Part shown: in pieces, positions 27,246 to 35,195 of the stretch
Numbering within the stretch: the first letter of the stretch is position 1
Layout of the letters: each line of letters begins with the position of its first letter
Origin: Paramicrobacterium agarici
GTDB lineage: Bacteria > Actinomycetota > Actinomycetes > Actinomycetales > Microbacteriaceae
Reading direction: 5' to 3'
DNA length: 64,000 bases
Assembly (NCBI RefSeq): GCF_002563955.1
Contig: NZ_PDJE01000001.1
Coordinates: 1,798,001-1,862,000 of the forward strand
Translations under genes and position numbers: made by a program
The notes under the pieces: model-generated
Databases searched by the model: none
The model's input: only the letters and a program-made list of their open reading frames with translations
What the model was told of the DNA's origin: nothing

Positions 27246-28615
27246 GTGAGGGTGGCGTCCGTTGTTCCCGAGGAGACGAGGCCGTGCCACAGTTCCGTGA
27301 ACTGGGGCAGGGTCTTCGCCGTCGTGGCGATGTCGACGATCTCGACGCCGGGCACCGCAAGCCCGATGAGCGCGCCCGTCGTCGCCGTGCGATGGTCGTT
27401 GTAGGTGGGCCAGATGCCCCCGTGGAGCGGTTTCGGACGAACCGAGACGCCATCGTCGTGCTCGGTGACGTCACCGCCCAATGCGCCGAGTCCCGAAGCG
27501 AGTGCGGCCAGCCGATCCGTCTCGTGATGACGGATGTGCCCGATGCCGCGAAAGCGCGATGGCCCGTCGGCGAAGGCGGCGAGAGCGATGAGGGTCGGCG
27601 CGAGCTCGCCTGCGTGGCTCAAATCGATGTCGACACCGCAGATGCTGTCGCCAGACGTCACGGTGAGGCTGCCGTCAGTGCCGTGCGAAACCCTCGCACC
27701 GAACTCGGGGAGGATCGTCGCCAGATCGGCACCGACCTGCGTGGTCTGCGCCGGCCAGTGCGGAATCGTCACGGAGCCTCCGGCGACAAGAGCCGCGGCA
27801 AGGAAGGGCGCCGCGTTCGACAGATCCGGCTCGATCGTGACATCGCGACCGGCGATGCCGCCCGGTTCGACGCGCCAGATTCCGAGCTCAGGCGACGACG
27901 CCTGAACGCCGCGGTCGCGCAGTGCCGCGATCGTCATGTCGATGTGCGGAAGGCTCGGCAGCCGTTCGCCCGCGTGGCGAAGAGTGACGCCCGTGTCGAA
28001 GCGAGCCGCTGAGAGCAGAACCCCTGAGATGAACTGGCTCGAGGCAGACGCGTCGATCGAGATCTCGCCGCCAGCGACGGAACCGGTGCCATGTACGGTG
28101 AAGGGCAGCGAGCGCGTTGCAGGATCGATGTCGACCTGCAGCTGTCGCAGCGCGTCGAGAAGGCCCTCCATGGGGCGGCCCCGGGCAGCAGCATCCGCAT
28201 CGAATGTTGTCGGCCCGAGCGCGAGCGCGGCAACGGGAGGCACGAAGCGCATGACCGTGCCGGCAAGGCCGCACTCGACAGTGGTCGAGCCAATCAGCTC
28301 ACCTGGCGTCACCGCGAAGTCCGGACCGTACTCGCCCCTCGCGTCTACCTCGTCGATCTGCGCGCCGAGGCCGCGGAGCGCCTCGACCATATTCTGGCTG
28401 TCTCGCGAATGCAGCGGTGCCCGCAGCCGGCTGGGCGCTGACGCAAGCGCCGAGAGAACGAGCTCGCGATTCACGAGAGATTTTGAGCCGGGAAGCGAGA
28501 CGTGACCTGACAGGGCAGCGCTCGCCGTCGGAGCCGGCCACAGCGTCTCGCCGTCAAGGCGGCTGCGGTCGCCGGCAAGCTGGTCATCGGGACCGGAATA
28601 TTTCGACTCGAACAT
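27242..28615 (-). CDS. aroA: 3-phosphoshikimate 1-carboxyvinyltransferase (EPSP synthase)
   Basis: This 457-residue shikimate-pathway enzyme joins shikimate-3-phosphate and phosphoenolpyruvate. Substrate-binding motifs are visible: LPGSKSLVNRELVLSALA near residue 42, DSQNMVEALRGLGA, GLAGTVMRFV, and YNDHRTATTGALIGL near the C-terminus, where many family members have DHRMA. The start at ATG 28615 sits inside the divergent sigR promoter. On the minus strand TACATT lies eight bases upstream of the start, so the transcript may be leaderless. It is coupled to rsgA. Confidence 0.96.
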   Translation of the reverse strand: MFESKYSGPDDQLAGDRSRLDGETLWPAPTASAALSGHVSLPGSKSLVNRELVLSALASAPSRLRAPLHSRDSQNMVEALRGLGAQIDEVDARGEYGPDFAVTPGELIGSTTVECGLAGTVMRFVPPVAALALGPTTFDADAAARGRPMEGLLDALRQLQVDIDPATRSLPFTVHGTGSVAGGEISIDASASSQFISGVLLSAARFDTGVTLRHAGERLPSLPHIDMTIAALRDRGVQASSPELGIWRVEPGGIAGRDVTIEPDLSNAAPFLAAALVAGGSVTIPHWPAQTTQVGADLATILPEFGARVSHGTDGSLTVTSGDSICGVDIDLSHAGELAPTLIALAAFADGPSRFRGIGHIRHHETDRLAALASGLGALGGDVTEHDDGVSVRPKPLHGGIWPTYNDHRTATTGALIGLAVPGVEIVDIATTAKTLPQFTELWHGLVSSGTTDATLT

Positions 28616-28619
28616 CGTT
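28595..28619 (+). promoter_or_regulatory. SigR/SigH-type autoregulatory promoter
   Basis: GGAAT (28595-28599), 17 bases, then GTT (28617-28619) matches the -35/-10 pattern recognised by SigR/SigH-group sigma factors (GGAAY, spacer 16-19, GTT). It lies 36 nt upstream of the first sigR start codon and overlaps the aroA start codon on the opposite strand. Confidence 0.7.
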
Positions 28620-28655
28620 ATCTAATGTATCGGCGAATTCTGCGGAGGGACACAT

Positions 28656-29324
28656 ATGACGATGGGCGTAACTCTCGAGCGTCCTCGCGCGCACGACGTA
28701 GACTTGACAGCGATGACTGTGCCCGAGAACCCGACGCCACAGGCGGGGGACGATCCCCACGCCCTTTTCGAGGAGCAGGCTCTGCCGTTCCTCGACCAGC
28801 TTTACGGAGCTGCAATGCGCATGACGAAGAATCCGTCTGACGCTCAGGATCTTGTGCAGGAGACGTTCGTCAAGGCCTACGCGGCGTTCGGTCAGTTCAA
28901 ACAGGGCACCAACCTCAAGGCGTGGCTGTACCGCATCCTGACAAACACGTACATCAACCTGTATCGCAAGAAGCAGCGCGAGCCGTTCCAAAGCGCCATT
29001 GACGATCTCGAGGACTGGCAGCTGGGTGGAGCGCAGTCGACAACGGCGAGTTCTCACCGTTCGGCCGAGAGCGAAGCCATCGACCGCATGCCGGACAGCG
29101 CGGTGAAGCAGGCGCTCCAGGACATTCCCGAGGACTTCCGTCTCGCCGTGTACCTGGCAGACGTCGAAGGATTCAGCTACCAGGACATTGCAGAGATTAT
29201 GAAGACCCCCATCGGAACCGTGATGAGTCGACTGCACCGTGGCCGTCGCATGTTGCGGGACCGTCTGACCGATTACGCCGTCGAGCGGGGCATCACGGCC
29301 TCATCGACTAGGAGCACGAAATGA
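28656..29324 (+). CDS. sigR: ECF sigma factor, SigR/SigH group (thiol-oxidative stress)
   Basis: This 222-residue ECF sigma factor has region 2 near residues 45-110 ([20 protein letters not shown]) and region 4 near 150-205 ([24 protein letters not shown], then [18 protein letters not shown]). It directs the response to disulfide stress in streptomycetes (SigR) and mycobacteria (SigH). ATG 28656 has GGAGG seven bases upstream. A second in-frame ATG at 28713 (MTVPEN) has its own -10 box, suggesting long and short isoforms. The gene overlaps the anti-sigma gene by ATGA and is preceded by a promoter of its own class, so positive feedback is expected. Confidence 0.93.
   Translation: MTMGVTLERPRAHDVDLTAMTVPENPTPQAGDDPHALFEEQALPFLDQLYGAAMRMTKNPSDAQDLVQETFVKAYAAFGQFKQGTNLKAWLYRILTNTYINLYRKKQREPFQSAIDDLEDWQLGGAQSTTASSHRSAESEAIDRMPDSAVKQALQDIPEDFRLAVYLADVEGFSYQDIAEIMKTPIGTVMSRLHRGRRMLRDRLTDYAVERGITASSTRSTK
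28699..28704 (+). promoter_or_regulatory. Second sigR promoter for a short isoform
   Basis: TAGACT ends eight bases before the internal ATG at 28713, the spacing of leaderless genes in this window. It would yield a sigma factor lacking the first 19 residues, independent of the stress promoter. The -35 region is weak. Confidence 0.4.
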
Positions 29325-29560
29325 CTGATTGTGGTTGTGAGAAGGCACGTCAGGACCTTGAGGAGTTCTTGAGGAACGAAGTGTGTCGCACAGATGCTGC
29401 GGACATTCGAGCGCATCTTGCCGAGTGCGAGGACTGCACGCGCGAGGCACTGCTTGCCCGAACGCTCACAGAAGCCGTGCAGCGTGCGTGCAGAGAGACG
29501 GCTCCAGAGGAGCTGCGCGCGCAGGTGATCGCGCGGCTGCGAACGGCGACAGCGCACTGA
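29321..29560 (+). CDS. rsrA: Zinc-binding anti-sigma factor, RsrA/RshA type
   Basis: This 79-residue redox-sensitive anti-sigma factor sequesters SigR under reducing conditions and releases it when its thiols form disulfides. The ZAS motif H-x3-C-x2-C is present as HLAECEDC near residues 32-39, with further Cys residues at 4, 6, 22 and 56. ATG 29321 overlaps the sigR stop. The last codons, Ala-His-stop, form one arm of an inverted repeat with the end of the convergent antiporter gene. Confidence 0.93.
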   Translation: MTDCGCEKARQDLEEFLRNEVCRTDAADIRAHLAECEDCTREALLARTLTEAVQRACRETAPEELRAQVIARLRTATAH

Positions 29561-29584
29561 CCGCGCAAGCGACGCTCAGTGCGC
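29552..29584. terminator. Inverted repeat formed by two convergent gene ends
   Basis: GCGCACTGA (29552-29560) and its complement TCAGTGCGC (29576-29584) enclose a 15-nt loop. Each arm contains the stop codon and the preceding Ala-His codons of rsrA or of the antiporter. A hairpin would form in both transcripts, so this may be a compact bidirectional terminator. Confidence 0.5.
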
Positions 29585-31306
29585 GCTCGTGCCGTCGTCC
29601 ATGTGGCTGAGTCGTGTCTCCTCCGCATCGAGAATCGCTTGAGCCCTCTCGAGAACGCGCGAGCTGTACACGCCGCGTGACCGGGCATCGAGCAGCGCAG
29701 CGCGCTCGGCTTGCAGTACAGTGCGGCGCAGCGCGCGCCTTTGCTCGTGCGGCCCCGGCGTATCGCCCCCGAGCGACTCCGACATGGCCTCGGCCAGTCG
29801 CGTCGTGTCGACTCGGACCTGCGCGATGGTCGACGGATCATACGGTTGTCCGTTCGGCTGCTTCAGCTCGGGGTTGTCGAGCAGCGCACCGCCGACTGTG
29901 CCGATCTCGTCGATCAGCACAGCGAGTTCGGAACGATCGGCCGTTGCGTCGGAACCCTTGATGCCGAGAGCCCTGATCAGAAGCGGAAGCGTGCCGCCCT
30001 GCACGACGAGGGTGACGATGGCGACGGTGAACGCGATCAGCACGAGCTGAGGCCTGTATGGAGTCTCTTCGGGGAGTGACTGGGCCGCCGCCAGAGTGAC
30101 GACCCCGCGCATTCCCGACCAGCCCAGCACGGCCGCACCGCGCCAACCGAGTCCCTCCGACGTGAGAAAGTCCATGTCGGCCTGGCGTCGCTGAAGCATG
30201 CGTGTTGCACGGTTCCATCGCTTCGATGGCTTGACGTCGGCTGGTCGTGCCGCGGCGAGGCGTTCCAGCGCCTGGTTGAGCCGAGGGGCCTGCTGTTGCG
30301 CGCGGCGCTGCTCTGACCTCAGAGAGGCGAAGAGCGGCACGATGAAGATCACGCGCACGACGAGCAGAATCGCCGTCGCGAGAAGGCCCAAGAGGATGCT
30401 GTTGATGACGCTGAATCCCGCGTCGTCGACCCGCGCGACGAGCAGGTGCACCTCGTAGCCCATGATGAGAAAGACGCCGTTCTCCAGAATGAGCTGGGCC
30501 GTGCGCCAGTTGATGCGCTCGCTGATGCGATCTTGCGCAGAGAAATGACGTGCACTCTGGTGCCCCGTGATGAGTCCAGCGGTGACGACGGCGACGACGC
30601 CCGAGGCGCCCATCTCCTCTGACGGCACGAATGCGATGAACGGCACCGCGAACGAGATCGCCGTCGTCAGCACTGAATCGTTGAGCTTGGAGCGCACCCA
30701 CACGGAGACGAGACCGATGATCGTGCCGACGGCAATCGCGACGAACACGGCGAACAGGAAGTCGCCGACAACACCGAAGAACGTCACGGTACCGCCGACG
30801 GCGGCGATCGCGGAGCGAAGCATCACAAGGGCCGTCGCGTCGTTGACAAGCCCTTCGCCCTCCATGACCGTCACGAGGCGGGGCGGAAGACCAAGGCGCT
30901 TTCCGATCGACGTTGCCGCGACAGCATCCGGAGGGCTTACAACCGCTCCAAGCGCGATTGCTGCGGGCAGCGAGAGGTCGGGCAGGAGGAGATAGAAGAT
31001 GAAGCCCGTCACGAACGCCGAGACGATGACGAGCAACACGGACAGACCGCTGATCGCCTTGAAATTTCGCCGGAAATCCACGATGGGAACGTTGACGGCC
31101 GCCGAGTAGAGGATCGGCGGGAGTGCGACCGTGAGAATGAGCTCGTGCGGAAGCTCGAATTCTGGTGCGCCGGGAATGTAGCTTGCGCCGACGCCGATCA
31201 GGACGAGCACGATCGGTGCCGCGACACCGAGCTTCGGGGCGAAGAACGAGACGACAACGATGACAAGCACGCCCACCGCGCTTAGGAGGGCGAGCTCAGA
31301 TTCCAT
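29576..31306 (-). CDS. Na+/H+ antiporter, CPA1 family
   Basis: This 576-residue membrane protein exchanges monovalent cations for protons. About 12 helices span residues 5-440. The ion-binding motif EGEGLVNDATALVML, with the Asn-Asp pair, is near residue 150, and ALGAVVSPPDAVAATS precedes it, as in NhaP/NHE-type carriers. A cytosolic C-terminal region of about 130 residues is helical and probably regulatory. On the minus strand TAAAAT lies six bases before ATG 31306, so translation is likely leaderless. The transported ion cannot be assigned from sequence. Confidence 0.93.
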   Translation of the reverse strand: MESELALLSAVGVLVIVVVSFFAPKLGVAAPIVLVLIGVGASYIPGAPEFELPHELILTVALPPILYSAAVNVPIVDFRRNFKAISGLSVLLVIVSAFVTGFIFYLLLPDLSLPAAIALGAVVSPPDAVAATSIGKRLGLPPRLVTVMEGEGLVNDATALVMLRSAIAAVGGTVTFFGVVGDFLFAVFVAIAVGTIIGLVSVWVRSKLNDSVLTTAISFAVPFIAFVPSEEMGASGVVAVVTAGLITGHQSARHFSAQDRISERINWRTAQLILENGVFLIMGYEVHLLVARVDDAGFSVINSILLGLLATAILLVVRVIFIVPLFASLRSEQRRAQQQAPRLNQALERLAAARPADVKPSKRWNRATRMLQRRQADMDFLTSEGLGWRGAAVLGWSGMRGVVTLAAAQSLPEETPYRPQLVLIAFTVAIVTLVVQGGTLPLLIRALGIKGSDATADRSELAVLIDEIGTVGGALLDNPELKQPNGQPYDPSTIAQVRVDTTRLAEAMSESLGGDTPGPHEQRRALRRTVLQAERAALLDARSRGVYSSRVLERAQAILDAEETRLSHMDDGTSAH

Positions 31307-31312
31307 GGAACC

Positions 31313-31318
31313 ATTTTA
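31313..31318 (-). promoter_or_regulatory. Antiporter -10 box, leaderless
   Basis: The minus strand reads TAAAAT, close to the consensus, six bases before the start codon at 31306. No Shine-Dalgarno sequence separates them. Confidence 0.5.
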
Positions 31319-31343
31319 CGGATCGGCTGGACTGAGAACGACA

Positions 31344-31375
31344 AAGCGGTCGGCGCCTGCAGGCGCCGACCGCTT
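31344..31375. terminator. Perfect 32-nt palindrome after kgd
   Basis: The arms are 16 bases (AAGCGGTCGGCGCCTG and its complement), with A-rich and T-rich ends suited to intrinsic termination. It lies 10 nt downstream of the kgd stop on the minus strand and just upstream of the antiporter promoter. Confidence 0.8.
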
Positions 31376-31385
31376 CCAGCACGGC

Positions 31386-34300
31386 TCAGAGCGAGAGTGC
31401 GCGCTCGATGAGCTTCGTGTGCTCAGCGGCGTGCCGCTTCGCGGAGCCCGTTGCGGGCGATGCCGCCGCGGGCCTCGTGATGCCCGTGATCTTGTCGTTC
31501 GACAGGTGCTTGGCCAGCTCGAGGGAGATGAACGGCCATGCTCCCTGGTTCTCGGGCTCTTCCTGCACCCACACCAGCTCGGCGTTCGGGTACTGAGAGA
31601 GCACATTGCGAAGCTCTGTGCCCGGAACCGGGTAGTACTGTTCGACCCGCACGAGGGCGATCCGGGAATCGGGGTTCTTGGTCAGCTCGTTGCGGAGATC
31701 CCAGTGGATTTTTCCCGCGTGCAGGATGACCCTCTTCACCTCGGACTTGTCGCTCACGCGGTCGTCATCGATGACCGGCTGGAACGTTCCCGAGGTGAAG
31801 GCGTCAACATCGCTCGTCGCGCCCTTGAGGCGGAGCATCGCCTTCGGCGTGAAGACGATGAGCGGTCGGCGCGGACGTGCGTACGCCTGCCTGCGCAGCA
31901 GGTGGAAGTACGACGCGGGAGTCGACGGGCGAGCCACAGTCATGTTGTTCTCGGCGCAAAGCTGCAAGAACCGCTCGATTCGCGCAGACGAGTGGTCGGG
32001 ACCCGCACCCTCGTAGCCGTGGGGGAGAAGCAGCACGACGCTCGAGCGCTGTCCCCACTTCTGCTCAGCCGATGCGACGAACTCGTCGATGATCGTCTGC
32101 CCGCCGTTGGCGAAGTCGCCGAACTGGGCCTCCCACAGCACGAGCGCATCGGGGCGCTCGACGGAGTACCCGTACTCGAAGCCCATCACGGCATATTCAG
32201 AGAGCAGCGAGTCGTAGATCCAGAAGCGCGCCTGGTTCTCGGACACGTTCGTGAGCGGCAGCCATTCCTGGCCGTTCTCGCGGTCGTGCAGAACAGCGTG
32301 GCGCTGAACGAAGGTGCCACGGCGGGTGTCCTGCCCGCTCATGCGCACGGGCGTTCCCTCGAGCACGAGAGAGCCGAAGGCGAGCAACTCGCCGAATGAC
32401 CAGTCAATGCCCCCATTGCGGCTCATGTCGACGCGCTTGTCGAGCAGCTGCTGGAGCTTTTTGTGCACGGTGAAGCCGGCGGGCTTGTTCGAGAACGCAT
32501 CGCCGACCTCGTGGATGACCTCAACGTCGACACCGGTTGTCTCGGGCTCGCCGGTGTATCCGTCTTCGTCGGTGTCGGGGATGACGACAGGCGTCGAACT
32601 CGTCTGCGCCGCGTGCGTCTCCATGAACGCCTTTTCCAGGCGGTCCTGGAAGTCGTTGTGGGCCGACTCGTACTCTTCCTGCGTGATGTCGCCGCGTCCC
32701 ACGAGCGCCTCGGCGTACAGCTTGCGCACAGAGCGCTTCGCCTCGATGAGGTTGTACATGAGCGGCTGCGTCATCGACGGGTCGTCGCCCTCGTTGTGAC
32801 CGCGGCGACGGTAGCAGATGACGTCGATGACGACGTCGGTGTGGAACTCCTGCTGGAACTGGAACGCCAGCTGCGCGACGCGAGTGACCGCTTCGGGATC
32901 GTCGCCGTTCACGTGCCAGATGGGAGCCTGGATCGTCTTCGCGACATCGGTTGAATAGACCGATGTGCGACCCTCACCGGGGGTCGTGGTAAACCCGACC
33001 TGGTTGTTGACCACGACGTGGATCGTGCCGCCGGTGCGGTATCCGCGAAGCTGAGAGAGCTGCATGGTCTCGAGCACGACACCCTGGCCGGCCATGGCCG
33101 CGTCGCCGTGAATGAGGATAGGGAGCGTGCGGAATGTGCCGATCGGCTGGCGGTCCTGCTTCGCGCGGACGAGGCCTTCGAGCACTCCGTCGACCGCTTC
33201 GAGGTGCGACGGGTTTGCCGCGAGGTACACGGGGAGCTCGGACCCGTCGAGTGCTCGGAATGTGCCCTCGGTGCCGAGGTGGTACTTCACGTCGCCGGAG
33301 CCCGTGTTCTTCGAATCCTGGTGGCCTTCGAACTCCTGGAAGATCTGCCCGTACGTCTTGCCCGCGATATTCGTGAGCACGTTGAGCCGGCCACGGTGCG
33401 CCATGCCGATCGCTGCGCCGTCGAGCTCGCGCTCGGTGGCCTCCTGCAGGATCGCATCGAGCAGAGCGATCGTCGATTCGCCGCCCTCGAGGCTGAACCG
33501 CTTCTGGCCCACGTACTTCGTCTGCAGGAACGTCTCGAAGGCTTCTGCCTCGTTCAGCTTGCCGAGAATGCGCATCTGCTCGTCGTGCGTCGGCTTTGCA
33601 TACGGACGCTCGACTTTGCCCTGGATCCACGCCCGTTGGGCCGGATCCTGAATGTGCATGTACTCGAGCCCGATCGTGCGGCAGTACGAGTCGCGAAGCA
33701 CCCCGAGAATGTCGCGGAGCTTCATCTGGCGCTTGTCGGTGAAGTTGCCCGTGACGAATTCTCGATCGAGGTCCCAGAAGGTCAACCCGTGCGACGCGAT
33801 GTCGAGGTCGGGATGGGCTCGCTGAACATACTCGAGCGGGTCGATGTCGGCCATCAGGTGCCCGCGGACGCGGAATGCATTGATGAGCTCCTGAACACGC
33901 GCCGTCTTGTTCACGGTGTCGCTCAGGTCGACGGAGATGTCAGGCGCCCAGTGGATCGGGTCGTACGGAATGCGCAGCGCCGCGAAGATGTCTTCGTAGA
34001 AGTTGCGCTGCCCGATGAGGAGCTCGTGGACCTTCTTGAGGAACTCCCCAGAGCCGGCACCCTGGATCACGCGGTGGTCGTATGTCGAGGTGAGGGTGAT
34101 CGTCTTGCCGATGCCGAGCTCGACGATCGTCTTCTCGGAGGCGCCCTGAAATTCTGCCGGGTACTCGAGAGCGCCGGCGCCGATGATGCAGCCCTGGCCC
34201 TTCATGAGTCGGGGAACCGAATGCACGGTTCCGATTCCGCCCGGGTTCGTCAGCGAGACACTCGCACCCTTGAAATCATCCGCCGTGAGCTTGTTCGCCC

Positions 34301-35057
34301 GAGCGCGCTTGACGAGGTCTTCGTAGGCCGAGAGATACTCGCCGAATGAGAGCGTCTCAGCGTTCTTGATCGCCGGCACCATCAGGGCGCGCGAACCATC
34401 GGGCTTGGGAATGTCGATGGCGATTCCGAGCCCGATGTGGGCAGGAGCTACGACGCTCGGCTTGTCGTCGACGATGTCGTAGTAGACGTTCTGGCTCGGG
34501 AAGTCCTTGAGTGCCTGAATGAGCGCCCAGCCGATGAGGTGGGTGAAGCTCACCTTTCCGCCGCGCGCCCGCTTGAGATGGTTGTTGATGACGATGCGGT
34601 TGTCGATCATCAGCTTGGCGGGGATCGTGCGTACGCTCGTCGCGGTCGGAACCGTGAGGCTGATATCCATGTTCGCCGCGAGGGCTTTCGGCATTCCCCT
34701 CAGAGGAGTGACCGTGTCCTTCGGGCCCTCGTCTTCGGACTCCGACCCGGAGCTCTTCTTCTCGGGAGAGCTCTGCGGTGCATCAGCGGGGATCGGCTGG
34801 GACTTGGGCTGCACGCTCGTCGTCCGGGCGACAGGACGGCCACCGTTCGACGTTGTCTTGGCTGCGGCGCCTGATCCTTCGCTCGGGGCCTCGCCACTCA
34901 CGGGACGATAGTTCTCGAGGATCGGCCACCAAGACTTGTCGACCGAGTTCTTGTCTGCGAGGTACTTCGCATACATCTCGTCGACGAGCCATTCATTGGC
35001 CCCAAAATCTGCTGCGGCGCCACCATCGGCCCCAACTCCGGTCAACTGGCCTGACAC
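31386..35057 (-). CDS. kgd: Multifunctional 2-oxoglutarate metabolism enzyme (E2o-E1o fusion)
   Basis: This protein of about 1223 residues fuses an E2 acyltransferase core to an E1 2-oxoglutarate dehydrogenase, as in mycobacterial Kgd and corynebacterial OdhA. The N-terminus FGANEWLVDEMYAKY, a Pro/Ser linker, and the acyltransferase domain (TSTYDHRVIQGAGSG) precede the ThDP-binding E1 part (HGDAAMAGQGVV, RRRGHNEGDDPSM). No lipoyl domain is present, so it should use a separate E2. I place the start at GTG 35057 (VSGQLTG), because the longest frame would overlap divergent guaB1 and adds an Arg-rich unrelated stretch. It feeds the TCA cycle; in relatives an FHA protein inhibits it. Confidence 0.95.
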   Translation of the reverse strand: MSGQLTGVGADGGAAADFGANEWLVDEMYAKYLADKNSVDKSWWPILENYRPVSGEAPSEGSGAAAKTTSNGGRPVARTTSVQPKSQPIPADAPQSSPEKKSSGSESEDEGPKDTVTPLRGMPKALAANMDISLTVPTATSVRTIPAKLMIDNRIVINNHLKRARGGKVSFTHLIGWALIQALKDFPSQNVYYDIVDDKPSVVAPAHIGLGIAIDIPKPDGSRALMVPAIKNAETLSFGEYLSAYEDLVKRARANKLTADDFKGASVSLTNPGGIGTVHSVPRLMKGQGCIIGAGALEYPAEFQGASEKTIVELGIGKTITLTSTYDHRVIQGAGSGEFLKKVHELLIGQRNFYEDIFAALRIPYDPIHWAPDISVDLSDTVNKTARVQELINAFRVRGHLMADIDPLEYVQRAHPDLDIASHGLTFWDLDREFVTGNFTDKRQMKLRDILGVLRDSYCRTIGLEYMHIQDPAQRAWIQGKVERPYAKPTHDEQMRILGKLNEAEAFETFLQTKYVGQKRFSLEGGESTIALLDAILQEATERELDGAAIGMAHRGRLNVLTNIAGKTYGQIFQEFEGHQDSKNTGSGDVKYHLGTEGTFRALDGSELPVYLAANPSHLEAVDGVLEGLVRAKQDRQPIGTFRTLPILIHGDAAMAGQGVVLETMQLSQLRGYRTGGTIHVVVNNQVGFTTTPGEGRTSVYSTDVAKTIQAPIWHVNGDDPEAVTRVAQLAFQFQQEFHTDVVIDVICYRRRGHNEGDDPSMTQPLMYNLIEAKRSVRKLYAEALVGRGDITQEEYESAHNDFQDRLEKAFMETHAAQTSSTPVVIPDTDEDGYTGEPETTGVDVEVIHEVGDAFSNKPAGFTVHKKLQQLLDKRVDMSRNGGIDWSFGELLAFGSLVLEGTPVRMSGQDTRRGTFVQRHAVLHDRENGQEWLPLTNVSENQARFWIYDSLLSEYAVMGFEYGYSVERPDALVLWEAQFGDFANGGQTIIDEFVASAEQKWGQRSSVVLLLPHGYEGAGPDHSSARIERFLQLCAENNMTVARPSTPASYFHLLRRQAYARPRRPLIVFTPKAMLRLKGATSDVDAFTSGTFQPVIDDDRVSDKSEVKRVILHAGKIHWDLRNELTKNPDSRIALVRVEQYYPVPGTELRNVLSQYPNAELVWVQEEPENQGAWPFISLELAKHLSNDKITGITRPAAASPATGSAKRHAAEHTKLIERALSL

Positions 35058-35183
35058 CGTTGATCGCCCACCTTCTCTGTCAAAAATCGCCACCTGCGGC
35101 ACCGCACCAGGGACGAGCGGAACCTCGACTTGTACTGGTTCAAGCCTACGTCCTCTTCGCGTGCATTGCGGGCGACGGCCAAG

Positions 35184-35189
35184 TAGCTT
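35184..35189 (+). promoter_or_regulatory. guaB1 -10 box, leaderless
   Basis: TAGCTT ends six bases before ATG 35196. The 138-bp region shared with divergent kgd contains no other obvious element, and the -35 is not clear. Confidence 0.4.
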
Positions 35190-35195
35190 TGAGTT

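Noticed and set aside
33018..34349. A 443-residue plus-strand frame inside kgd
   Set aside because: It is a frame shadow of a clearly identified enzyme on the other strand, with no ribosome-binding site or family match. The same applies to other long shadows such as 4216-5463, 17545-19188 and 45909-47108.
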